The notes under the pieces are model-generated. The model made no database searches. It saw nothing but the letters and a program-made list of their open reading frames with translations, and was not told the DNA's origin. A stretch of 33,799 bases of DNA, taken from the NCBI RefSeq assembly GCF_021531995.1, contig NZ_JAFBIZ010000022.1, forward strand, positions 1-33,799, written 5' to 3'. Positions 16,302 to 24,733 of this stretch are shown here, piece after piece. The position numbers and the translations under genes are program-made. The DNA is from Faecalicatena contorta (lineage in GTDB: Bacteria; Bacillota; Clostridia; Lachnospirales; Lachnospiraceae). How positions within the stretch are numbered: position 1 is the stretch's first letter; each line of letters begins with the position of its first letter.

Positions 16302-17663
16302 TTACATTCTGTTGCCTGATTCTATTTCCATATCTTTTGGCAGCACCCAACTCAAAACAAGTGCAATTATGAATACACCGGCAACCATATTAGATCCGAA
16401 AATATCCCCGATGATTGTCGGCAATCCCGAGAAAAAGCCCTCTACCTGTGTTACGCCTACTCCTACACACAAAGAGGTGGCAACAATAATCATATTTCTG
16501 TGATTAAAGCCAACTTTTGCGATCATCTCGAATCCGGCAACAACGATAGATCCAAACATAATAACGGTGCATCCGCCGAGCACACAATCCGGCAGGGTCG
16601 ATAAAAATGCACCGATCGGCGGGAACAAGCCTCCAAGAATCAACAGCAGCGCACCAAACATAATCGTAAAGCGATTGACCACTTTTGTCATTTTCAAAAG
16701 ACCGACATTCTGGCTGAATGACGTAATTGGAGATACGCCGAAAACACCTCCGGCAATCGCTGACATAAACCCGTCCACAGCCAGAGATCCGCTGATTTCC
16801 TCATCGGTAATATCTCTTTCAAGAGCACCTGTACAGGCAGCAGTAGTATCTCCGATCGTTTCCACTGCAGATACTAAAAAGACGATAACGAGTGAGATAA
16901 TAATACCGATGTTAAACTTCGGTGCATAAGCAAATAATGAAGGAAATGCAAACACTCCGAGTTGTGAAATTGTGGTACCCATTGCTGAAAAATCTACCAT
17001 TCCAAAACAAATAGCAACCATATATCCAACGATCAGACCAAATAATACATTCAGCTGCTTCAGCACACCTTTGGCTAACACATGAAATGTCAGACAGGCA
17101 ATCAATGTAATGGTTCCAACCAGAAGATTTTGCCATGCCCCGATTTCATATTTTGCAGAACTGGCATAAGACGAGACGCCTACATTCAAAATACTAAGAC
17201 CAATAGACGTAACTACACAGCCGGCAACGATAGGCTGAATCAGTTTTCTCCAGTATTTTGCAGTAAGACCCAGGACTCCCTCCAGACATCCGCCAACAAT
17301 AATGCCACCGATCATATATCCATAATCCTGGGAAGCCGATGCAAGACATGCAGCCAGAAAGGTAAAGCTTAACCCCATAACAATCGGAAGTCCGGATCCT
17401 ACTTTCCAGATAGGATATAGCTGAATCAATGTACCAATCCCTGCTACAAGCATGCAATTCTGAATCAATTGTGCCGTCTCTGTCTGCGTAAATGCCTGTC
17501 CATTATATACCGCAACACCCGCAATAATAATTAGCGGAGTCACATTGGCTACAAACATTGCTAATACATGCTGAAAGCCAAATGGAATTGCTTTTGCAAC
17601 AGGAACTCGCCCCTCCAATCGGTAAATGTTACTGACACTTGCCGCACTCTTTTCTTTTGCCAT
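16302..17663 (-). CDS. Nucleobase:cation symporter-2 family permease (xanthine/uracil type)
   Basis: 453-residue membrane protein with about 12-14 hydrophobic segments. The NCS2 landmarks are QHVLAMF near residue 31, Glu269 in AVETIGD, and the signature QNVGLLKMTKVVNR starting at Gln318. The QN-x-G form is typical of purine (xanthine/urate) permeases; uracil transport is less likely. The protein would import a nucleobase with protons or Na+. The gene has its own strong promoter and leads into the oxidoreductase gene. No purine-degradation gene is next to it, so the substrate stays open. No purine riboswitch fits in the leader of about 45 bases. Confidence 0.9.
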   Translation of the reverse strand: MAKEKSAASVSNIYRLEGRVPVAKAIPFGFQHVLAMFVANVTPLIIIAGVAVYNGQAFTQTETAQLIQNCMLVAGIGTLIQLYPIWKVGSGLPIVMGLSFTFLAACLASASQDYGYMIGGIIVGGCLEGVLGLTAKYWRKLIQPIVAGCVVTSIGLSILNVGVSSYASSAKYEIGAWQNLLVGTITLIACLTFHVLAKGVLKQLNVLFGLIVGYMVAICFGMVDFSAMGTTISQLGVFAFPSLFAYAPKFNIGIIISLVIVFLVSAVETIGDTTAACTGALERDITDEEISGSLAVDGFMSAIAGGVFGVSPITSFSQNVGLLKMTKVVNRFTIMFGALLLILGGLFPPIGAFLSTLPDCVLGGCTVIMFGSIVVAGFEMIAKVGFNHRNMIIVATSLCVGVGVTQVEGFFSGLPTIIGDIFGSNMVAGVFIIALVLSWVLPKDMEIESGNRM

Positions 17664-17713
17664 TTTTATTCTCCTCTTTTATTATGATTGCAGACAACCG
17701 CCTGCTTAAGCAA

Positions 17714-17742
17714 AGTATAACATCTACCTATACACAATTCAA
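17714..17742 (-). promoter_or_regulatory. Promoter of the permease/oxidoreductase operon
   Basis: Leftward TTGAAT (17742-17737), a 17-base spacer and TATACT (17719-17714). The distance to the ATG is about 50 bases, and AAAGAGGAG lies before the start. Confidence 0.7.
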
Positions 17743-17766
17743 TCTAAGTATCCTACTTTTATATTC

Positions 17767-18408
17767 TTACTCCACAGTCTCTATTCTGCTTTCATACGGC
17801 CCTAATACACCATCTTTATAAGTAACTTTTTCTGCGGTATGATTCATGACAATTCGAATCTTCTTATCTCCGCAGCCACGATAGCAGATTTCCACACCAT
17901 CTTCGCTTGGTTCAACAGCAATCTGATTCTCTTTCATAATCCGGCTCATAATCACGTTCAGTGTACTTTCATCCAGACCACATCCCACATAGTAAACCAT
18001 TCCTTTACCCTGAGGTTTCCTTGTAATTGCTGCAAACTCCTTATAAAAGGTATCCCCGTATGAATATAATACCTCTGCATCTGTAACCTCCAGCATATCT
18101 CGGAAGATACCACCTTCTCCCTGAAGACCACTGCAAATTCCTGTCCCTACTAACGGGAATTCCTGTCCCTCCTGAAGACTCTCTGTCTCTACTACCGTAA
18201 CGCCTGTAAAAGAACTGTAACGAACAGGAATCACCTCTCCAAACGTTAAATTATTGTGCACATCCTTTACAGCACTGCGATAAGTCATTACTAATGTGCC
18301 GCCTGCTTTTACAAAATCCTGCGCTTTCTTTGTAAATTCCGGTTTTTCAATAATCATCTGCGGTATGATCACAATTTTATACTGAGACAAATCTGTATCT
18401 TCCCAGTC
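17767..18408 (-). pseudogene. GH42 beta-galactosidase, C-terminal fragment
   Basis: About 213 codons without a proper start. The sequence from DLSQYKIVIIPQMIIEKPE through AGGTLVMTYRSAVKD matches the glutaminase-like trimerisation domain of GH42 beta-galactosidases, and the end (KIRIVMNHTAEKVTYKDG) matches their small C-terminal domain. An in-frame TGA stands at 18409-18411, and the TIM-barrel catalytic domain (about 470 residues in full-length enzymes) is missing, so no hydrolase activity is expected. A TTG at 18390 could be read as a start, but it has no ribosome site and the homology continues upstream of it. The break lies within about 25 bases of the end of the shikimate dehydrogenase gene, marking a recombination boundary. 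Confidence 0.8.
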
Positions 18409-18432
18409 TCACTTTATGGAGGGACGATTGTA

Positions 18433-19320
18433 TTAAATTCCTAATTTCTCTTTCATGTACTCTACATCGGTAGATTTTCCGGTATAGAGTTCAATAGCAA
18501 TCAATGCCTGGAAGAGCATCATGCTCATTCCGTTATATACTTTTGTGCAGCCGGCTTCTTTTGCCTGCTTCATCATAACCGTCTCGCGCGGAGCGTATAC
18601 CGTATCTGTTACAATCAGATCCGGACGGAAGAAAGAGGAATCCGGAATGTTTGAGAGATCTTCCAGCGGATGCATTCCCACGCCTGTCGCGTCACAGAAG
18701 ATATCCGCTTCCTGCATTTTTTCTTTCAAAAGCTCCAGATCGGCAAGATCGTTCATCGTTGCCTTACATGCTGTGTTATTGTTGATTATTTCAACAATTT
18801 CTTCTCCTCGGGCGTAGAATTTATCTTTGATATTAAAAATATGTAACTCTGCAATTCCATCCAGTGCTCCTCGAACAGCAATGGCGGTAGCAGCTCCACC
18901 CGTTCCGATCAGAACCATCTTCATTCCTTTAAAGTCAATTCCTTCTTCTTTGACTCCCTGCCAGTATCCCATACCATCGGTATTATATCCTTTTAATCTT
19001 CCTGTAACCTGTCCATTCTCGTCGCGCATATTCACAACAGTGTTGATGGCTCCGCAAAGCTTTGCTGCTTCATCTACTTCTTCCAGGTACTTGTGAACCA
19101 CTGTCTTATTCGGCATGGAGATATTCGATCCAAGCATCTTTAATGCACGGATACTGTTGACCGCTGCCTCCAGTGAATCATTATCCACCTCAAATGCAAG
19201 CTGAATCACGTCATCCCCATTTTTATCATATGCAAGATTATGCGTTGTCGGTGACTGTGTGTGACGGATCGGATAAGCCATCAATCCCACTAATTCTGTA
19301 TGTCCTGTAATATTTGGCAT
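18433..19320 (-). CDS. ydiB: Quinate/shikimate dehydrogenase, YdiB type
   Basis: 295 residues, closely patterned on Escherichia coli YdiB (ELVGLMAYPIRH, AFEVDNDS, LKMLGSNISMPNK, GAINTVVN, GYNTDG). The family interconverts shikimate and 3-dehydroshikimate, and quinate and 3-dehydroquinate, with NAD(H) or NADP(H). Catalytic Lys72 and Asp115 and ligand Asn93 are present. The carboxylate-binding S-x-S is Thr21-Gln-Ser23 here. The nucleotide loop GTGGAATA (139-146) is intact, and FNIKD (162-166) has an Asp where biosynthetic AroE proteins have the NADP-binding NRT, so NAD is the more likely cofactor. AGAGG precedes the ATG. It follows the flavoprotein gene by 80 bases and is probably co-transcribed. 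Its neighbours suggest catabolism rather than aromatic amino acid synthesis. Confidence 0.92.
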   Translation of the reverse strand: MPNITGHTELVGLMAYPIRHTQSPTTHNLAYDKNGDDVIQLAFEVDNDSLEAAVNSIRALKMLGSNISMPNKTVVHKYLEEVDEAAKLCGAINTVVNMRDENGQVTGRLKGYNTDGMGYWQGVKEEGIDFKGMKMVLIGTGGAATAIAVRGALDGIAELHIFNIKDKFYARGEEIVEIINNNTACKATMNDLADLELLKEKMQEADIFCDATGVGMHPLEDLSNIPDSSFFRPDLIVTDTVYAPRETVMMKQAKEAGCTKVYNGMSMMLFQALIAIELYTGKSTDVEYMKEKLGI

Positions 19321-19400
19321 TATGATTACCTCTTTTCTTTTCTATCAATTCTATTATTATCTATGTTATTACCTGTTGTTTGTCCGTGTTTCTGATCCCG

Positions 19401-21422
19401 TTATTTTATCTCATCCAGGTCTAATACCCCTTTGGATTCCAATACATTCAGAATCGCGCGTCCATCCATGGTTCCTTCCATGATACGGCGGGCACGAACG
19501 GAATCTCCAATCGTGTATACATAAGTATCTGTATCGGCAAATGCTTCCTCCAGTTCCGGAAGAATTGGATTATTAGCTCTCATTCCAAGACAGTTGAATC
19601 CAAGATCAAACGTAAGCTCTTTGATCTCTCCTTCTGGTGTTTTCACGACGAATGCATTCTCTTTTACTTCCTGAAGCGCCGTATTCACATACTCTTTCAC
19701 ACCATATTTGTCATGCGTTTCACGCATGGAACACTTTGTGATCGGATCTGCGATCATACCGATCTGTGGAAGCATATCAACGATGCAGCACTCAGCTCCC
19801 CGCGGTGCAAAATATTCAATCACATCAAGACCTACGGATCCTCCACCCATAACAACAACTTTCTTTCCTTTGCAGAAGTCATCCGGATATTTGCCGGCAT
19901 TCAGGTTGTTGATCATATCAAATATGGTTGCAACATTTCCTGCTGCAATATTCTCTCTTAATCCAGGAATCGGTGGCACCAGCGGTACAGAACCAGTCGC
20001 ATTCACAACGATATCCGGCTTGAAATTCCTGATTTTCTCAATGGTAGCTTCTGTATTTAAGAACATATACAGGTTCGGCAGTTTCTCCGCACGTTTTTCC
20101 AGATATCTCGGGAAATCTTTCATACGTGTCTTACTCGGAAGATCAGAGATAAATGTGGACAATCCACCAACATGATCCTGCTTTTCCAGTACGAAGACAT
20201 TACATCCGACTTCGGCTGCGGTACATGCTGCTTCCATGCCGGCAGTACCGGCTCCTACAACTACAACGTTACAATTTTTCTTTACTTTTAATTTCTTATA
20301 GATATCCCCCTCCGGAACCGCAGGATTGACCGTACAGCGAATCGGACGATTTACACCGATACGGTTTCCCGCACATCCGACGTTACAGGAGATACATTTA
20401 CGTATCATCTCATCTTCGCCTTTTTGTACCTTTACAACCCAGTCCGGATCTGCGATCAGTCCGCGGCCCATGCCAACCATATCTACATCACCGCTTTCCA
20501 GTACTTTTTCAACCACCTTGGGATCACGGTAGTTACCTGCATTGATCACCGGCTTGCCGAACTTTTCTTTTACTGCTCTCGCCTGATAAGAACGCCATCC
20601 ATCCGGCAGATAGTTCGAATCAATCTGATACTGGAGAGAAGGATTCAATCCACATGACACATCATACATGTCTACAAACTCATCCAGATACTGAAGGTAT
20701 TCCAGTGTATCTTCAAGCGTATTTCCACCCGGAACACGTTCCTCTGCAGAGATACGGACAATGATCGGGAACCATGGTCCAACCTGTCTGCGAACTTCTT
20801 CTAATACCATCCGTGGAAAACGCAGTCGATTCTCCACAGAGCCTCCAAATTCATCTGTTCTCTTATTATAATACGGAGAGATAAACTGACTCATCAGATA
20901 TGAATGTCCACAATGAATCTCAACAGCGTCAAAACCGATCGCCTGTACTCTCTTTGCAGCTTCCCCGTATTTTTTTACAGTTGTAAAAATTTCTTCTTTG
21001 GTCATCGGACGCGGGATCTCTCCTCCGACTTTCGTCGGAATATTGGAGGAAGACACCGTTTCCATTCCGGTTCTTGCAGAAGAAGCAGATGCTCCTGCAT
21101 GGTTAATCTGAATCGCAACAGTCGCGCCATTCTTATGAAGGTTCTCGACCAGCTGATAATAGCGAGGCATAAAGCTGTCATGGTCGATACGAATCTGGCT
21201 CGTACCATTAGAACCCACGGGATACTCTACGTTGGCATTCTCCAGAATGATCAGGCCAACTCCGCCTTTTGCACGCAATGAATAATAATTCATATGACGA
21301 TTACTCATCTCACCGCTTGTCTCTCCATAGTTCGTTCCCATCGGGGTCATCGCAACACGGTTACGGATCGTCATTCTTTTTACTGTTAAAGGTTCAAAGA
21401 TCTTGGGATAATTTGTTTTCAT
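19401..21422 (-). CDS. Fe-S flavoprotein of the 2-enoate/2,4-dienoyl-CoA reductase family
   Basis: 673 residues, the usual length. The N-terminal FMN TIM barrel (old yellow enzyme type, about 1-340) carries the active-site pair His170/His173 and Tyr175 in EIHCGHSYLMSQF, and GMGRGLIADPDW near 317-328. A 4Fe-4S site is formed by Cys343, 346, 350 and 363. A FAD-binding fold starts at 387 (VVVGAGTAGMEAA), and a second dinucleotide fold at 522 (VVVMGGGSVGLDV) probably takes NADH. The family passes hydride from NADH through FAD, Fe-S and FMN to an activated C=C bond (2-enoate reductase, FadH, BaiCD/BaiH). Next to YdiB and AroD, the inferred substrate is 3-dehydroshikimate or shikimate, both ring enoates. 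It could instead act on an unrelated enoate. Confidence 0.93.
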   Translation of the reverse strand: MKTNYPKIFEPLTVKRMTIRNRVAMTPMGTNYGETSGEMSNRHMNYYSLRAKGGVGLIILENANVEYPVGSNGTSQIRIDHDSFMPRYYQLVENLHKNGATVAIQINHAGASASSARTGMETVSSSNIPTKVGGEIPRPMTKEEIFTTVKKYGEAAKRVQAIGFDAVEIHCGHSYLMSQFISPYYNKRTDEFGGSVENRLRFPRMVLEEVRRQVGPWFPIIVRISAEERVPGGNTLEDTLEYLQYLDEFVDMYDVSCGLNPSLQYQIDSNYLPDGWRSYQARAVKEKFGKPVINAGNYRDPKVVEKVLESGDVDMVGMGRGLIADPDWVVKVQKGEDEMIRKCISCNVGCAGNRIGVNRPIRCTVNPAVPEGDIYKKLKVKKNCNVVVVGAGTAGMEAACTAAEVGCNVFVLEKQDHVGGLSTFISDLPSKTRMKDFPRYLEKRAEKLPNLYMFLNTEATIEKIRNFKPDIVVNATGSVPLVPPIPGLRENIAAGNVATIFDMINNLNAGKYPDDFCKGKKVVVMGGGSVGLDVIEYFAPRGAECCIVDMLPQIGMIADPITKCSMRETHDKYGVKEYVNTALQEVKENAFVVKTPEGEIKELTFDLGFNCLGMRANNPILPELEEAFADTDTYVYTIGDSVRARRIMEGTMDGRAILNVLESKGVLDLDEIK

Positions 21423-21480
21423 GAATCCTTCTCCTTATCAAATTCTCGTGTAAGGCATCTCTTCTGTTTGTGACGATTTC

Positions 21481-21509
21481 ATTATAATCCCGATAACCAA
21501 TAACGTAAA
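21481..21509 (-). promoter_or_regulatory. Candidate promoter of the flavoprotein/ydiB unit
   Basis: Leftward TTTACG (21509-21504), a 17-base spacer and TATAAT (21486-21481). The -10 is perfect and the -35 poor, as in promoters that need an activator such as the LysR protein encoded just upstream. Confidence 0.6.
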
Positions 21510-21559
21510 ATACATTTTAAATCATTTTTTGATACTCTGAAGCTATCATTCCGCAATAA

Positions 21560-22447
21560 CTAGAATATTCGTGAATCTGACTTTTGCTTCATATATGTAA
21601 TGAATCTTTCCACTGCCGGAAGCTGATATCGGTCTTTCATCCAGAACATAAACGTACGATGCATCAGTTCGATATCATCCAGCTTATGGATATTAACTCG
21701 TTTCTCATCAATTTCTCGGATTCCGGGAACAAGTGCGATTCCAAAATCTTCACTCACCAGTGCCGCGATCGAATGCTCATCCGGACATTCCACCACGATA
21801 TTCGGGCGAATAGAAAGCCTTCGATACAGCTGGCTGGTATAATTTCCAAGCCATGACTCCCTGTCATATCCGATTATCGGATAATGGCTGATCTCCTGGA
21901 TTGAAATTGCCTCCTGTCCTTCCAACTCATGTCCTTTCGGTGTGATGACTACCATTTCTTCTGATAGGACAGGAAAGAATTCAAACTCCTCCCGTTCCAT
22001 ATAGCCGCCAAATCCAACATCCAATTCCCCGGACTTTACTTTTTTGGCAATTGCACTGGTGTGATTCTGGAAGAAGTTAAAGGTTACATTCTTATTTTCT
22101 TCCTGATTCAGAAAATTTCTTACATTATGAGGAATGTAATGACTCGCCAATGGGAACACATATCCGATATCAATCTTCCCTCCGTCACTCGCCATCTCCT
22201 TCATCTTACTCCTGGCAATCTCACACTCATTGATGATGCGGTCTGCATATTCCAAAAACAGCTTCCCTCCTTTTGTGAGGTTCACTCCCCTCCCATTCTT
22301 CTCGAACAGCAAAATTCCAAGTTCACTCTCTAAAGAAGCAATGGATCGGCTCAGGGACGGCTGAGACAGATAAAGTTCCTCCGCTGCTTTTCGATAATTC
22401 TCATATCTTGCAACCGTCTGAAAATAGTAAAGCTGATTGAGTGTCAT
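21560..22447 (-). CDS. LysR-family transcriptional regulator
   Basis: 295 residues. The N-terminal winged helix-turn-helix (MTLNQLYYFQTVARYENYRK, then SQPSLSRSIASLESELG) is typical of LysR, followed by a periplasmic-binding-like effector domain. The frame is open 23 codons further upstream, but the ATG at 22447 has AAAGGAGGAACG before it and starts exactly at the family N-terminus. It is transcribed away from the MFS-aroD-TRAP genes and toward the flavoprotein and ydiB, the classic layout for a LysR activator of flanking catabolic genes. The likely co-inducer is the transported ring acid or an intermediate; this is inferred. Confidence 0.93.
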   Translation of the reverse strand: MTLNQLYYFQTVARYENYRKAAEELYLSQPSLSRSIASLESELGILLFEKNGRGVNLTKGGKLFLEYADRIINECEIARSKMKEMASDGGKIDIGYVFPLASHYIPHNVRNFLNQEENKNVTFNFFQNHTSAIAKKVKSGELDVGFGGYMEREEFEFFPVLSEEMVVITPKGHELEGQEAISIQEISHYPIIGYDRESWLGNYTSQLYRRLSIRPNIVVECPDEHSIAALVSEDFGIALVPGIREIDEKRVNIHKLDDIELMHRTFMFWMKDRYQLPAVERFITYMKQKSDSRIF

Positions 22448-22501
22448 ACGTTCCTCCTTTTTAGTAATATCCTTCCGTATCCGATAATCTTTACATTTTA
22501 A

Positions 22502-22542
22502 ATTATAACATTTCAATAGCCTGAATGCATCAATTTTCGCAT
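22502..22542 (-). promoter_or_regulatory. LysR promoter with overlapping inverted repeat
   Basis: Leftward extended -10 TGTTATAAT (hexamer 22507-22502). An inverted repeat ATGC-N10-GCAT (22525-22542) covers the -35 position, as expected for LysR autorepression and divergent activation. It is not a perfect T-N11-A box. Confidence 0.5.
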
Positions 22543-22551
22543 AGATAAGTA

Positions 22552-22614
22552 TTGGAAATTCCGAACAGACATTGATAAAATAAAGACATACAAATCGTTA
22601 GTTTTTTAACGATT
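22552..22614 (+). promoter_or_regulatory. Promoter and leader palindrome of the MFS-aroD-TRAP operon
   Basis: TTGGAA (22552-22557), an 18-base spacer and TAAAAT (22576-22581). Immediately downstream is a perfect 8-base inverted repeat, AATCGTTA (22593-22600) and TAACGATT (22607-22614), in the transcribed leader. It may be an operator or an RNA hairpin. About 75 further leader bases precede the MFS gene. No promoter or terminator is evident between the MFS, aroD and TRAP genes. Confidence 0.5.
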
Positions 22615-22691
22615 GAAGGCAGCATTTCTGATGTTTGTGACAGAATATTAAGAAAAGCAAAAACAAACAAAGACAAAAGGAGAACTATAAA

Positions 22692-23900
22692 ATGAACAAA
22701 AAATATCTTCCAAGTGCACTCATCATGTACTTAAACTATTTTATCCACGGTGTTGGATGTTCTGTCCTTGGACAGGCTGTTATCAAAGATGCTCTTGCTG
22801 CAAGCTGGGGTGTAGAAGCAATGGCAATCACAGCAATCTCTGCTGCACTTGGTCTTGGACGACTGATCGCCCTTCCATTTGCCGGTCCGCTTTCTGACAA
22901 ATTAGGCCGACGCATCTCCTGTGTCATCGGAGGCGCATCTTATGCAATCTACTTAATTGGTCTTGCTATGGCATTTAATGCCGGAGCAAACGGTGGTTAC
23001 CAGATTGCATATATCTGTGCCGTTCTTGGAGGTATTGCCAACTCCTTCCTTGACACCGGTATCTATCCGGGTGTTGCAGAAGTATTCTATGCTGCTCCGG
23101 GTGTTGCTACGATGGGAATCAAGTTCTTTATTGCCATCTCTCAGATGCTGCTTCCGTTCGTACTTGGTGTTACTGTAACGACTGCCGCTTCCGGTCTGGT
23201 CTCTTACAACCCACTTTTCATCGGATGTGGCGTATGCTACATCGTGCTTGCAGTTCTGATTCTCTTTGCTCCGCTTCCGGATTCTGATGCAAAAAAAGAG
23301 AAAAAAGAAGGGTTGCTTGAAAGTCTGAAAAAAACGCACTTTTCCATTGAATCTATCGCTATGATTCTGATCGGATTCACATGTACAGGTACTTTCCAGT
23401 TATGGCTGAACTGTGCACAGAACTTTGCGAAAGAAGTGGTTGGATGGGCAGATCCTTCCATCATGCAGACCTACTACTCCATGGGAACTCTGCTTGCATT
23501 GATCGTAACTGCATTCCTGACTCGTAAGATCAAGGACGTTCGTTTTATCGCTGCTTATCCTGCAATCTGTCTTGCTGCTTTGCTCCTCGTTCTTATGGGA
23601 AAATCACAGACACTTTGCATCGCAGGTGCATTCATCATCGGATGGGCCGGAGCCGGCGGACTGCTTCAGATCGCAACCTCTGTATGTAACATGCTCTTTC
23701 CAAAGATCAAAGGAACGGTTACCGCACTGGTTATGATTGCCTCCTCCCTTTGCAACTACACAATTTTAACAGCTGCTTCCAAAATGACTCCGTCCGGCGT
23801 TATGACCATGAATATTGTGCTTACTGCAATCGGCGTGCTTCTTGGAGTATTCGTAAATCTCCGTTATGCTAAAATGGTTGAACTTGCATCCGCGGAATAA
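22692..23900 (+). CDS. MFS transporter, YdiN-like
   Basis: 402 residues with about twelve transmembrane helices. The major facilitator motif A is GPLSDKLGRR in the loop between helices 2 and 3. Several stretches resemble Escherichia coli YdiN, encoded next to ydiB and aroD there: YFIHGVGCSVLGQ, LGLGRLIALPFAG, ANSFLDTGIYPGVAE, YYSMGTLL and AGAFIIGWAGAGGLLQ. Import or export of a quinate- or shikimate-like acid is inferred from this shared context. AAAGGAGAAC precedes the ATG. It is the first gene of the rightward operon, 45 bases before aroD. A second, unrelated transporter (TRAP) follows in the same operon. Confidence 0.9.
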   Translation: MNKKYLPSALIMYLNYFIHGVGCSVLGQAVIKDALAASWGVEAMAITAISAALGLGRLIALPFAGPLSDKLGRRISCVIGGASYAIYLIGLAMAFNAGANGGYQIAYICAVLGGIANSFLDTGIYPGVAEVFYAAPGVATMGIKFFIAISQMLLPFVLGVTVTTAASGLVSYNPLFIGCGVCYIVLAVLILFAPLPDSDAKKEKKEGLLESLKKTHFSIESIAMILIGFTCTGTFQLWLNCAQNFAKEVVGWADPSIMQTYYSMGTLLALIVTAFLTRKIKDVRFIAAYPAICLAALLLVLMGKSQTLCIAGAFIIGWAGAGGLLQIATSVCNMLFPKIKGTVTALVMIASSLCNYTILTAASKMTPSGVMTMNIVLTAIGVLLGVFVNLRYAKMVELASAE

Positions 23901-23945
23901 CCTGTTATATAATTTACCATTATAAAGGAAAGGATAATATATATT

Positions 23946-24707
23946 ATGAATACAGTTCGTGTTAGAGATATTGAAATTGGTGCAGGTGTCCCAAAGATCT
24001 GTGTACCGATCGTAGGTGTCACCAAAGAAGACATTATTGCAGAAGCAAAGACATTTCATGAGATCCCTGTCGATGTTGTAGAATGGCGTGTCGACTGGTT
24101 CGAAGGAGTATTTGACTTCGATCAGGTGCTTGATGTGCTGAAAGACCTGAGAGAAGCCCTGGGCAATACCCCCCTCCTCATGACCTTCCGCACCTCAAAA
24201 GAAGGCGGTGAAAAGGCCATCGAAGATGCTGCTTATGCAGAGCTGAACATCAAAGCCGCTCAGTCCGGATATGTAGATCTGGTAGATGTAGAAGTATTTA
24301 CCGGCGACGAGATCGTAAAAGAAATCATTGAAGGCGCACACGCTGCAGGTGTAAAAGTCGTTGCTTCCAACCATGATTTCTTCAAAACTCCTGCAAAAGA
24401 AGATATTGTAAATCGCCTTAGAAAAATGCAGGATCTGGGAGCCGATATCCCAAAAATCGCAGTAATGCCACAGAATAAAAAAGATGTTCTTACTCTGCTT
24501 GCTGCAACCGAAGAAATGGTATCCGAATATGCAGACAGACCGATCATTACCATGTCTATGGCAGGCACTGGCGTCATCAGCCGTCTCTGTGGAGAAGTGT
24601 TTGGTTCCGCTCTGACATTTGGTGCTGCAAAGAAAGCATCCGCTCCGGGACAGATGGGTGTCAATGACCTGAACACCGTCCTGCAATTACTTCATAACGC
24701 ATTATAA
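23946..24707 (+). CDS. aroD: 3-dehydroquinate dehydratase, type I
   Basis: 253 residues. Dehydrates 3-dehydroquinate to 3-dehydroshikimate through a Schiff base. Every key residue of the type I enzyme is present, at the numbers used for enteric AroD: Glu46 and Arg48 (EWRVD), Arg82 and Glu86 (RTSKEGG), His143 (NHDF), Schiff-base Lys170 (PKIAVMP), Arg213, Ser232 and Gln236 (SAPGQ). The same step serves chorismate synthesis and quinate breakdown. The divergent ydiB and flanking transporters favour breakdown here, with biosynthetic genes presumably elsewhere. AAAGGAAAGG lies upstream of the ATG. It follows the MFS gene and precedes the TRAP genes by 26 bases. Confidence 0.96.
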   Translation: MNTVRVRDIEIGAGVPKICVPIVGVTKEDIIAEAKTFHEIPVDVVEWRVDWFEGVFDFDQVLDVLKDLREALGNTPLLMTFRTSKEGGEKAIEDAAYAELNIKAAQSGYVDLVDVEVFTGDEIVKEIIEGAHAAGVKVVASNHDFFKTPAKEDIVNRLRKMQDLGADIPKIAVMPQNKKDVLTLLAATEEMVSEYADRPIITMSMAGTGVISRLCGEVFGSALTFGAAKKASAPGQMGVNDLNTVLQLLHNAL

Positions 24708-24733
24708 ACACTGAATCAGACAAGGAGGCAGAC

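Noticed and set aside
18390-18433. The GH42 fragment as an intact small gene starting at TTG
   Set aside because: There is no ribosome site, and family similarity continues upstream of the TTG to an in-frame stop, as expected of a truncated gene.
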